Below, in pieces: positions 1 through 6,453 of a stretch of DNA of 6,453 bases. Location: the NCBI GenBank assembly GCA_021787775.1, contig JAJYLK010000071.1, forward strand, positions 1 through 6,453, in the 5' to 3' direction. The DNA comes from Actinomycetes bacterium. GTDB lineage: Bacteria; Actinomycetota; Thermoleophilia; BMS3ABIN01. The position numbers were made by a program, and so were the translations under genes. A model generated the notes under the pieces. That model made no database searches. It saw nothing but the letters and a program-made list of their open reading frames with translations, and had not been told where the DNA came from. Every line of letters begins with the position of its first letter. Position 1 is the stretch's first letter.

Positions 1-1580
<1,580 letters not shown>

Positions 1581-1581
<1 letters not shown>

Positions 1582-2042
1582 TACTTTTTGTCCTTTACGC
1601 TGATCGGCACCTTGATGGCCGACTTCTTGTGCTCCGCTACCGGCAGACGCAGTGTCAGAAAACCGTTGAGATATTCCGCTTTCGAGTTGCCGACATCGAC
1701 GTTGAGCGGCAACATGATCTTGCGCTTGAAGTGACCGTAGTCGATCTCCATCTGTTGATAGACTTTCTCCCCCGGGCGCTGCGGATCAAAACGGTTGCCC
1801 TCCACCAGCAGGGTTTTATCCTGGATAGTGATCTGGACTTCGTCAGGAGCGATGCCCGGAATCTCCAGTTTGACGATCACCTCGTGGGAATCTTTCACAC
1901 AGAAAACGTCGGCGAGGGGCTGAAACGCCCCTCCCTTCATCATCCTCAACCTGGGTCCGCCGTAGAACCGGTAGAACATCTCCTCGATCTCGGTCGAGAG
2001 ACGCTCGAATTCGGCAAAGGGATTGCTTTTCTTGGGCATCAT
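1581..2042 (-). CDS. Small heat-shock protein, Hsp20/alpha-crystallin family
   Basis: ATP-independent holdase of 153 residues that binds unfolding proteins in the cytoplasm and keeps them refoldable. The N-terminal arm (~1-42) begins MMPKKSNPFAEFERL and carries an aromatic MFYRFYGG patch. The alpha-crystallin domain covers ~43-135: PLADVF, then VIVKLEIPGI (Leu-Glu-Ile-Pro-Gly at 59-63), and the hallmark NGFLTLRLP at 126-134. The C-terminal tail has VPI (145-147), the I/V-x-I motif that docks neighbouring subunits in oligomers. The length is normal for the family. I chose the ATG at 2042 because GGAGG lies seven bases upstream; a second ATG follows at once (2039). An in-frame ATG at 2093 would add 17 residues unlike the family and has no such site. 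It is the first gene of a likely two-gene operon with lon, consistent with joint heat-stress induction. The family call is secure; the exact paralogue name is not. Confidence 0.95.
1591..1594 (-). promoter_or_regulatory. Ribosome binding site of lon inside the hsp20 3' end
   Basis: Minus-strand AGGA, within AAAGGA, lies nine bases before the lon ATG, inside the last Hsp20 codons. Together with the one-base stop/start overlap (TAATG at 1583-1579), this supports translational coupling of lon to hsp20. Confidence 0.6.
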
Positions 2043-2049
2043 CACAAAT

Positions 2050-2054
2050 CCTCC
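2050..2054 (-). promoter_or_regulatory. Shine-Dalgarno site of hsp20
   Basis: GGAGG on the minus strand, seven bases before the ATG at 2042. It decides the start in favour of the 153-residue protein over the longer form beginning at 2093. Confidence 0.8.
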
Positions 2055-2097
2055 GTCAGGGACGCCGCTGGCGCCGGGTAGAATCGGGCACACAGAC

Positions 2098-2113
2098 TCG
2101 AATCTGGATTCAA
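2098..2113. repeat. 16-bp imperfect inverted repeat at the hsp20 transcription start region
   Basis: On the plus strand, TCGAATC and GATTCAA face each other across the 2-bp centre TG. Six of seven arm positions pair (2099/2112 do not). It lies about 8-24 bp downstream of the proposed hsp20 -10 hexamer, where a repressor would block initiation. It could be an operator or a leader hairpin. It does not match the CIRCE or HAIR consensus. Confidence 0.4.
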
Positions 2114-2121
2114 TGCTTCAA

Positions 2122-2150
2122 AAGATAGCACATCCGGCCGAGACAGTTAA
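2122..2150 (-). promoter_or_regulatory. Candidate sigma-70-type promoter of the hsp20-lon operon
   Basis: On the minus strand, TTAACT (2150-2145, 4/6 to the -35 consensus) and TATCTT (2127-2122, 4/6 to the -10 consensus) are exactly 17 bp apart. The -10 is preceded by TGC, an extended -10 element. The start would fall near 2115, giving an untranslated leader of roughly 70 bases before the ATG. I found no good heat-shock sigma-32 match (CTTGAA/CCCCAT), so any heat induction would have to come from a repressor or the leader. Confidence 0.5.
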
Positions 2151-2162
2151 TGGCCGCGCACC

Positions 2163-2220
2163 AATGCCTTCAGGCTCCAGCGTGGCAGCATTTGGCTATT
2201 TATAGCCATAAGAAGGCATT
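2163..2220. repeat. 58-bp nested inverted repeat upstream of hsp20
   Basis: The outer arms AATGCCTTC (2163-2171) and GAAGGCATT (2212-2220) are perfect 9-bp complements. Within them, TGGCTAT (2193-2199) and ATAGCCA (2202-2208) are perfect 7-bp complements around a 2-bp centre. The 21 bases between the outer and inner left arms show only a very weak CCA/TGG pairing. No T tract follows on either strand, so it is not a simple terminator. It lies just upstream of the hsp20 -35 box and could be an activator or repressor site pair, a cruciform, or part of an RNA read from the other strand. Confidence 0.6.
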
Positions 2221-2270
2221 TCTAATCATCGGCAGCTACGCGGCATCCCGGTATCTGATTCCGGCGGCGT

Positions 2271-2282
2271 GATAACATTATC
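2271..2282. repeat. 12-bp palindrome GATAACATTATC
   Basis: The arms GATAA and TTATC are perfect complements around a CA centre. The short AT-rich palindrome stands in a GC-rich setting between the two divergent genes, as expected of a dimeric regulator site. It may also be chance. Confidence 0.3.
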
Positions 2283-2409
2283 TGTTTACTGGCGGCAGGT
2301 TTCTACTACATGACAAAATCTTTGGGAGCTCTTGATAGCTGGACGTCAAGACGATTGCCGGAAGTTCTCCCTCCACGACAAGCCTGTCCCCCGTCTGGTG
2401 CCGCTTCGC

Positions 2410-2466
2410 CTGCTGCATTGAATCGGAAGGCTTCGATCCGGCGGCAGACAGCAGCGTAATTTTTTT
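2410..2466 (+). terminator. Nested hairpin followed by a T7 tract (possible attenuator or sRNA end)
   Basis: On the plus strand, CTGCTGC (2410-2416) can pair with GCGGCAG (2441-2447), with one G-U. Inside it, ATCGGA (2422-2427) pairs with TTCGAT (2432-2437) around the loop AGGC. Alternatively CTGCTG (2410-2415) pairs with CAGCAG (2449-2454), ending five bases before the T run at 2460-2466. The two outer stems exclude each other. It lies 52 bp before the lipoprotein ATG, with no gene immediately upstream on this strand. The long loop and the gap before the T tract make it weaker than a canonical terminator. Confidence 0.3.
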
Positions 2467-2492
2467 GTTCGCGCCACGTCATACGAGATAGT
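2465..2492 (+). promoter_or_regulatory. Weak candidate promoter of the lipoprotein gene
   Basis: TTGTTC (2465-2470, 3/6 to the -35 consensus) and GATAGT (2487-2492, 4/6 to the -10 consensus) are 16 bp apart. The start would fall near 2499, about 20 bases before the ATG. The match is poor and overlaps the T tract, so another promoter further upstream is quite possible. Confidence 0.2.
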
Positions 2493-2507
2493 AATAAACA
2501 ACTGATT

Positions 2508-2513
2508 GGAGAG
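2508..2513 (+). promoter_or_regulatory. Ribosome binding site of the lipoprotein gene
   Basis: GGAGAG, with GGAG six bases before the ATG at 2518. It overlaps an in-frame TTG at 2506, which therefore cannot be the start. Confidence 0.65.
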
Positions 2514-2517
2514 CGAA

Positions 2518-3219
2518 ATGAACCCGTGCAGGATGAGATCCAGGTTTCTGATGTCTGTAGCTCTGGTGGCCGCAGCCGCCGGACTTGCATATCTGGCGGG
2601 TTGTGGTTCGTCACCGGCCACAACAGGCACCACCGGCACTACGCGCACCACCGGCACGACCACGGTTGCCGATTCGACAAGCTCCACTGCGACAACCCCA
2701 TCCGCCGGCATGGCGGCTGGTAACGGCAGCTCCACTACCGGCGGTGCAGCAATGGCGCAGCAGTCTGCTGGCGCTGCCGGTCAGCCCGCTGCCGGGGCCG
2801 GTGGCCAGGCCGGTCCGTCCACCACAGGACCTTACACGACGATGGCGGCGGCTGAGGCATACGTGAAAGCGCAGCCTGACGGCACCCCGCATCCCCTGTC
2901 ACCGCAGAGCGACGATTCCACCATCTGGCGGCAGAGCACCGTCCTGCATGTGGTCCACGCGCGGATTCAGGGCGGCTCCGGCGATAGCGGCGATTATTAT
3001 TACTTCTTCGTCAACGGCAACGCCGTTGGTCGACAATTCTTCACCGCTGGCAGCCCGGACCTGATGGGCGGAACCGACAGCACGTTTTATGTCCGCTTTT
3101 CGGTGTACAAACCAAATGATCCCGGTTGCTGCCCCACCGGCGGAGAGTCTGAGGTCGAGTTCATCTGGAACGGAAGCCAGCTGGTGACTCAGGGATCGCT
3201 CCAGGGGGCGACAGAATAA
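2518..3219 (+). CDS. Predicted lipoprotein with LppP/LprE-like C-terminal domain
   Basis: A 233-residue exported protein, probably lipid-anchored at the outer face of the cytoplasmic membrane. Residues 1-28 form a type II signal peptide: basic n-region (Arg5, Arg7, Arg9), hydrophobic core, and the lipobox LAGC with acceptor Cys29. Residues ~30-105 are low-complexity Thr/Ser, then Ala/Gly, and look like a flexible tether. The folded part (~106-230) includes TMAAAEAYVKAQPDG, LHVVHARIQGG, a Tyr-rich YYYFFVNGNAVGRQFF, VRFSVYKPNDPGCCPTGGE with vicinal Cys204-Cys205, and VEFIWNGSQL. The "xxDPxCCPxG ... WxGS" pattern recalls the LppP/LprE lipoproteins of Actinobacteria, whose function is poorly known; this assignment is from memory of the family pattern. 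The gene is divergent from hsp20 and may be coupled to the ORF at 3239. No catalytic motif is visible. Confidence 0.85.
   Translation: MNPCRMRSRFLMSVALVAAAAGLAYLAGCGSSPATTGTTGTTRTTGTTTVADSTSSTATTPSAGMAAGNGSSTTGGAAMAQQSAGAAGQPAAGAGGQAGPSTTGPYTTMAAAEAYVKAQPDGTPHPLSPQSDDSTIWRQSTVLHVVHARIQGGSGDSGDYYYFFVNGNAVGRQFFTAGSPDLMGGTDSTFYVRFSVYKPNDPGCCPTGGESEVEFIWNGSQLVTQGSLQGATE
2627..2657 (+). repeat. Two copies of a 13-bp direct repeat with an 18-bp period
   Basis: GCACCACCGGCAC occurs at 2627-2639 and 2645-2657 inside the lipoprotein gene. The 18-bp period equals six codons, so loss or gain of a unit keeps frame and changes only the length of the Thr/Gly tether. Confidence 0.6.
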
Positions 3220-3238
3220 TCGCCCTGGAAAACCGCTT

Positions 3239-3514
3239 GTGCATGACTCTATATTTATTCCCAAAGGTCAAGGAGGCGTAATCTACGGCGCCACTGGCGG
3301 CGACATCGCTACTGCACATTCGACCAGCGCCATGCAGGAACAGAGCACCAGCAACGGCATCACCACGTGGACGACAGATGTAAGCGCGCCGCAGGGATTC
3401 CCGCAGGGGAATGGCGCCGGCAATTACAGCCTGGTGGTCGACGCAACCGCCAGCGATGGCCAAAAGAGCAGTTTCCCCGCCGGAACCGTGGTGATTTACC
3501 CGGGCATCGGTTAG
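3239..3514 (+). CDS. Hypothetical 91-residue beta-rich protein or remnant of a secreted protein
   Basis: I do not recognise this protein. It runs from a GTG at 3239 to a TAG at 3512-3514, starting 19 bases after the lipoprotein stop. The frame is open only from 3188, so no longer N-terminus exists. The sequence reads like the last strands of an Ig-like beta-sandwich: GGVIYGATGGDI, ITTWTTDVSAPQGF, then GNYSLVVDATASDGQ and AGTVVIYPG. Such domains are normally exported, yet there is no signal peptide or hydrophobic segment. The site before the GTG is poor (GGAAAA, six bases away). Either it is translated by coupling to the lipoprotein, or it is the 3' end of a second lipoprotein whose front was lost by deletion. 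An ATG at 3243 is out of frame. Protein-like composition supports coding origin; current expression is doubtful. Confidence 0.45.
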   Translation: MHDSIFIPKGQGGVIYGATGGDIATAHSTSAMQEQSTSNGITTWTTDVSAPQGFPQGNGAGNYSLVVDATASDGQKSSFPAGTVVIYPGIG

Positions 3515-3555
3515 CAGCGAGGCCCGGAAGGGGGAAGCCGCATACCCTCCTTTTC

Positions 3556-3768
3556 CTACTTCCCGGAATCTCCCCGCGAGCGCTGCCGCCGGCTGCTCGC
3601 CCTCATCAGCCTGAGCCCCAGGGCGAGGCCAGCGAAGAAGGCCGCCGAGTAGACCGCCAGCGTGAGATTGTCACTGCTCCAGTGAAAGAGACGTGACATA
3701 ACCGCAACGCCGGCGACCGCCAGGGCGGCCAGCAGCAGATAATCAAAGTATTTGTTGAACCATCGCAT
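3556..3768 (-). CDS. Small two-helix membrane protein of unknown function
   Basis: A 70-residue protein I do not recognise. Hydrophobic segments at ~9-24 (YLLLAALAVAGVAVM) and ~35-55 (LTLAVYSAAFFAGLALGL) predict two membrane helices joined by a short polar loop (SRLFHWSSDN). The tail is strongly basic (RASSRRQRSRGDSGK). With Arg/Lys also in the first six residues, the positive-inside rule puts both ends in the cytoplasm. The ATG at 3768 comes eight bases after the serA stop and has no Shine-Dalgarno sequence of its own, so it is probably translated by ribosomes finishing serA. It is the last gene of the aminotransferase-serA operon and converges on the ORF ending at 3514. The hydrophobic pattern and tight spacing support a real gene. 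No role in serine metabolism can be shown. Confidence 0.7.
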   Translation of the reverse strand: MRWFNKYFDYLLLAALAVAGVAVMSRLFHWSSDNLTLAVYSAAFFAGLALGLRLMRASSRRQRSRGDSGK

Positions 3769-3776
3769 GAAAGCGT

Positions 3777-5381
3777 TTAAGGAAACGTAATAAAGGTGAC
3801 ATCGTCGAATTCCGGCTGGTTGCGGATCTCACCCAGCACCTCCGCCGGAATCGGCTTGTCGAGCGTCACGCTCATGACCGCCTTGCCACCCATCTTCTTG
3901 CGGCCCACGTTCATGTTGGCGATGTTGATGCCGTGGCTGCCGAGAATGGTGCCGACACGGCCGATCATGCCCGGAACGTCGTCGTAACGGAAGAAAGCCA
4001 TGTACAGGCCCGGCTCGATGTCGATGTCATGGCGGTAGATGCGCACGAACCGCGGCCGGTGCTTGGGGCCGATAGTGGTGCCGCCCACCGTCAGCTCGCC
4101 GCGCTTGTCCTGGGACGTCACGGTGATCAGATTGGTGAAGTCCACTGCCTGTTTCTGCTTCGATTCGGTCACCTTAATGCCGCGCTCCTCGGCGATGCTC
4201 TCGGCGTTGACGTAGTTAACCGTGTCCTCGACCCGACCCTCGAAAGCGCCCTTGAAAAAAGCCACCGTCAGCAACTTGGTATTGTACTCCGCCAGCGCCC
4301 CCTGGTAGTTGATGTCGAATTTCTCCAGCGGCCCGTCGGCGATCTCGACGATCAGCCGGCCCAGCTTCTCCACCAGCGGCAGGAACGGCCGCACCACGTT
4401 CATCTCCTCCGGACTGACCGGCGCGATGTTGACCGCGTTGCTGACAAAGCGGTCGTTCAGCGCCGCCGCCACCTGCTCGGCGATGATCGTACCAGCGCGG
4501 TCCTGAGCCTCTATGGTGGAGGCGCCCAGATGCGGCGTGGCGATCAGGTTATCGAACTCCAGCAGCGGGTTGCCAGCCGGCGGTTCGGTTTCAAACACGT
4601 CCAGCGCGGCGCCGGCGCACTTGCCGGACTTGAGTGCTTCCAGCAGCGCCGCCTCCTTGACAATGCCGCCGCGGGCGCAGTTGACGATGCGGACGCCATC
4701 CTTCATCTTCGCGAAAGCGGCCTCGTCGACGAATCCCGCCGTCTCGGGGCTCTTGGGCAGATGCACGGTGATGAAATCCGCGCGCTTGTATAAATCATCG
4801 ATGCTCTCAACACCTTCGACGCCGAGCTCTTCGAAGCGCGCGGCACTGACGTAAGGATCGAACGCGACCACTTTCATCTTCAGGCCCTTGGCCCGCTGCG
4901 CCACCAGCACCCCGATGCGGCCGAAGCCGATGACGCCCAGCACCTTGTCGGCCAGCTCGACGCCGCCGAAACTGGAGCGCTCCCACTTGCCCGCCTTGAG
5001 CGAAGCGTTGGCCTGGGCGATGTTGCGACTCTGCGCCAGCAGCAGGCCGATGGTGTGCTCCGCCGCCGCGACGATGTTGCTCTGGGGCGCGTTGGCGACG
5101 ATGACGCCTTTCTTCGTCGCCGCCTTGATGTCGACGTTGTCGACGCCGATGCCGGCCCGGCCGATTACTTTCAGCTGACCGGCGGCTTCGATGATGTCGG
5201 CGGTGATCCTGGTGCCGCTGCGGATGATGATGGCGTTGTACTGGCCGATCTCGTCCGCCAGCTGCTCCTGGGTGATGTCCAGCCGCACGTCGACATCGAA
5301 CTCTGCCTTAAGCAGCTCGATGCCGCTGTCGGCGATCTTCTCCTTGACCAGAACGCGTGGCTTGCTGCCGGCGGCGCTCAT
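3777..5381 (-). CDS. serA: D-3-phosphoglycerate dehydrogenase, long form with ASB and ACT domains
   Basis: Cytosolic enzyme that oxidises 3-phosphoglycerate to 3-phosphohydroxypyruvate with NAD+, the first committed step of serine synthesis. It has 534 residues, close to the long form typified by Mycobacterium PGDH (~528). The substrate-binding domain is split around the nucleotide-binding domain, whose Rossmann motif GFGRIG is at 152-157, with Asp175 (VVAFDP) after the second strand. Catalytic residues are Arg237 (NCARGG), Glu266 (DVFETEP) and His284 (TPHLGAST). An allosteric substrate-binding (ASB) domain spans ~322-455 and an ACT domain ~458-534 (DVPGMIGRVGTILGSHGINI), the usual site for serine feedback inhibition. 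All key residues are present. The ATG overlaps the upstream aminotransferase stop as ATGA, with AGGAG five bases before it, and the small membrane-protein gene follows after 8 bp. Serine control is inferred from the ACT domain, not shown. Confidence 0.97.
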   Translation of the reverse strand: MSAAGSKPRVLVKEKIADSGIELLKAEFDVDVRLDITQEQLADEIGQYNAIIIRSGTRITADIIEAAGQLKVIGRAGIGVDNVDIKAATKKGVIVANAPQSNIVAAAEHTIGLLLAQSRNIAQANASLKAGKWERSSFGGVELADKVLGVIGFGRIGVLVAQRAKGLKMKVVAFDPYVSAARFEELGVEGVESIDDLYKRADFITVHLPKSPETAGFVDEAAFAKMKDGVRIVNCARGGIVKEAALLEALKSGKCAGAALDVFETEPPAGNPLLEFDNLIATPHLGASTIEAQDRAGTIIAEQVAAALNDRFVSNAVNIAPVSPEEMNVVRPFLPLVEKLGRLIVEIADGPLEKFDINYQGALAEYNTKLLTVAFFKGAFEGRVEDTVNYVNAESIAEERGIKVTESKQKQAVDFTNLITVTSQDKRGELTVGGTTIGPKHRPRFVRIYRHDIDIEPGLYMAFFRYDDVPGMIGRVGTILGSHGINIANMNVGRKKMGGKAVMSVTLDKPIPAEVLGEIRNQPEFDDVTFITFP

Positions 5382-6453
5382 ACTGTCTCCTCTCCGAAGA
5401 TGAGTTCCGCTGCCTTGATGCCGGCGCCCAGCTCAACCGGATAGCCCAGCTCTTTCAGCGCCAGCTCCAGCGCCGTGATGGCGACGATGATGTCGGTATA
5501 GTTGTAATAGCCGCAGTGGCCGATGCGGATGATCTTGCCTTTCACCGGGCCCTGGCCGCCGGCGAACTGCACGCCGAAGCGGTCGCGGGTGAGGCTGCGC
5601 AGCTTGCCATCCTCAATACCTTCAGGCAGGCATATCGCGGTCACCGAGCTGGAGCTATCGTTGTCCGGCGAGAACAGCTCCAGACCGAGCCCCTTGATGG
5701 CGGCGCGGCAGGCGCGGCCCATGACGATGTGACGGCGAAAGAGATTTTCGAGGCCTTCCTCGCGCACGAGGCCCAGCGCCGCGTCCAGACCCACCATGAG
5801 CGACACCGCCGGCGTGAACGCCGTGGTCGGCTGCGCCTGCTGCAGCCCTTTGCGCGCCTTCAGCCAGTCAAAATAAAAGCGCGGCAGGCGGGACTTCTCC
5901 GCCAGCGCCCATGCCTTGTCGCTGACGCTGACGAAAGCCAGCCCCGGCGGGATCATCAAAGCCTTCTGCGAGCCGGCGACGACCACGTCCACCTGCCAGG
6001 CGTCGGTCCTGATCTCGGCCGATCCCATGCCGCTGATCGAGTCGGTGACCAGCACCGCGTCGTGATCCTCCACGGCGACGCCGATCGCCTGCATGTCATT
6101 GACCACGCCGGTCGAGGTCTCGCTATGGGTGACAAACACCGCCTTTATGTGGGGGTCAGCCTCCAGAGAGCGGGCGATGTCGTCCGGATCCACTGCTTGG
6201 CCATATTCATATTCGTGATATTCTGTGTCCAGCCCGTAGGCGGCGGCCAGATCGCGCCAGCGCTCGCCGAACTTGCCGCAGGCGGCGACCAGCACGCGGT
6301 CGCCCGGCGAGCAGAGGTTGATGACGGCCGACTCCATGGCGCCGGTGCCGGATGAAGCGAAAGACAGCACGTCATTTTCCGTCTGGTAAACGTATTTGAG
6401 GTTCTCGTTGACGCGCGCGAACAGCTCTGAGTACTCGCCGGTGCGATGATGGA
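5378..6453 (-). CDS. Class V PLP-dependent aminotransferase, alanine/serine-glyoxylate type (5' end outside window)
   Basis: Fold-type I PLP enzyme that moves an amino group between an amino acid and a 2-oxo acid. The frame is open from the right edge, with 357 full codons visible. It begins HHRTGEYSELFARVNENLKY; relatives have roughly 25 further residues before this His-His-Arg-Thr motif. Visible motifs, numbered from the first full codon at the edge, are the phosphate-binding SGTGAME (34-40), THSETSTG (108-115), the cofactor-ring Asp in TDSISGMGS (Asp137), the Schiff-base lysine in AGSQKALM (Lys163, codon 5963-5965), and the substrate-carboxylate Arg in IIRIGHCGY (Arg309). The stop overlaps the serA start (ATGA). 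That linkage suggests it transaminates phosphohydroxypyruvate to phosphoserine, replacing the unrelated-subfamily SerC, but serine- or alanine-glyoxylate transaminase activity fits the sequence equally well. No promoter is visible because the start lies outside. Confidence 0.93.
   Translation of the reverse strand, partial: HHRTGEYSELFARVNENLKYVYQTENDVLSFASSGTGAMESAVINLCSPGDRVLVAACGKFGERWRDLAAAYGLDTEYHEYEYGQAVDPDDIARSLEADPHIKAVFVTHSETSTGVVNDMQAIGVAVEDHDAVLVTDSISGMGSAEIRTDAWQVDVVVAGSQKALMIPPGLAFVSVSDKAWALAEKSRLPRFYFDWLKARKGLQQAQPTTAFTPAVSLMVGLDAALGLVREEGLENLFRRHIVMGRACRAAIKGLGLELFSPDNDSSSSVTAICLPEGIEDGKLRSLTRDRFGVQFAGGQGPVKGKIIRIGHCGYYNYTDIIVAITALELALKELGYPVELGAGIKAAELIFGEETV
5387..5391 (-). 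promoter_or_regulatory. Ribosome binding site of serA inside the aminotransferase 3' end
   Basis: AGGAG on the minus strand, five bases before the serA ATG at 5381, within GGAGAGGAG. Together with the ATGA overlap at 5381-5378, it supports coupled translation of the two enzymes. Confidence 0.75.

Larger units (their letters stand above)
2043..2517. other. 475-bp divergent intergenic region
   Basis: This is the only long stretch without a supported gene. The short ORFs crossing it look like chance or antisense frames. It contains the hsp20 ribosome site and promoter, an inverted repeat near the hsp20 start point, a 58-bp nested inverted repeat, a 12-bp palindrome, a nested hairpin with a T tract, and a weak promoter plus ribosome site for the lipoprotein gene. 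The number of symmetric elements suggests regulatory sites or a structured leader/small RNA rather than a decayed gene. Confidence 0.7.

Noticed and set aside
2043..2093. Longer Hsp20 start at the ATG at 2093
   Set aside because: The extra 17 residues are unlike Hsp20 N-termini, and GGAGG is correctly spaced for the ATG at 2042.
2043..2300. CIRCE, HAIR or sigma-32 heat-shock elements upstream of hsp20
   Set aside because: No TTAGCACTC/GAGTGCTAA, no CTTGAGT/ACTCAAG, and no CTTGAA plus CCCCAT at proper spacing were found by eye.
2506..2517. TTG start four codons before the lipoprotein ATG
   Set aside because: It overlaps the GGAG ribosome site that serves the ATG at 2518.
2346..2735. Minus-strand 129-codon ORF upstream of and inside the lipoprotein gene
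   Set aside because: Antisense to the lipoprotein signal peptide and linker; its VVVPVV repeats come from the reversed Thr/Gly codons. No ribosome site seen.
3270..3276. Strong AAGGAGG suggesting an internal gene start
   Set aside because: No ATG, GTG or TTG lies at a usable distance downstream; in the frame it simply encodes Gln-Gly-Gly.
3515..3555. Bidirectional terminator between the convergent ORF and membrane-protein gene
   Set aside because: Only a loose pairing of GGGAAG with CTTCCC around a long loop is seen, without a T tract on either strand. Termination there is likely but not supported by a clear signal.
3933..4793. 286-codon plus-strand ORF
   Set aside because: Fully antisense to serA, low-complexity in Arg/Gln/His/Val, no recognisable domain.
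5357..6355. 332-codon plus-strand ORF
   Set aside because: Mirror frame of the aminotransferase gene, with the Arg/Ala/Asp/His bias of an antisense frame; the minus-strand frame carries every class V aminotransferase motif.
6368..6370. GTG at 6370 as the aminotransferase start
   Set aside because: The frame continues to the window edge with family-typical sequence (HHRTGEYSELF, YVYQTEND); the true start is outside.

Overview
This is a GC-rich bacterial chromosomal window with no mobile element, CRISPR array, tRNA or rRNA that I can see. Most of it is coding, in three blocks: a heat-shock/proteolysis pair on the minus strand (1-2042), a short plus-strand island encoding a predicted lipoprotein and an orphan beta-rich ORF (2518-3514), and a serine-metabolism operon on the minus strand (3556-6453). 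The taxon cannot be fixed. SerA is the long form with ASB and ACT domains, the lipoprotein resembles the LppP/LprE family known mainly from Actinobacteria, and the base composition is high in GC. These lean weakly towards a deep-branching actinobacterial or similar lineage, but this is inference only.

Block 1 (minus): a small heat-shock protein (Hsp20/alpha-crystallin) is followed directly by the Lon protease. The Hsp20 stop and the Lon start share one base (TAATG), so the holdase chaperone and the ATP-dependent protease are probably made from one translationally coupled message. Lon is cut by the left window edge after 527 codons, inside the AAA+ module. Its protease domain lies outside. A plausible extended -10 promoter lies 80 bp upstream of the Hsp20 start, with an inverted repeat just at or after the expected transcription start.

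Intergenic region 2043-2517 is the only long non-coding stretch. It separates the divergent hsp20 and lipoprotein genes and is rich in symmetry: a 58-bp nested inverted repeat (2163-2220), a 12-bp palindrome (2271-2282), and a nested hairpin followed by a T7 tract (2410-2466). None matches CIRCE or HAIR.

Block 2 (plus): a 233-residue lipoprotein has a clear lipobox, a Thr/Gly/Ala-rich tether and a compact C-terminal domain with a Cys-Cys motif. Nineteen bases after its stop codon lies a 91-codon ORF with a beta-sandwich-like sequence and no export signal. It is either a tiny coupled gene or the tail of a decayed secreted protein.

Block 3 (minus): a class V PLP aminotransferase (5' end beyond the window), serA (4-bp ATGA overlap), and a 70-residue two-helix membrane protein 8 bp after serA form a tight operon. 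The aminotransferase probably supplies the transamination step next to the 3-phosphoglycerate dehydrogenase, either as a SerC substitute or as a serine/alanine-glyoxylate enzyme. The plus-strand lipoprotein island and this operon converge, with a 41-bp gap between them.
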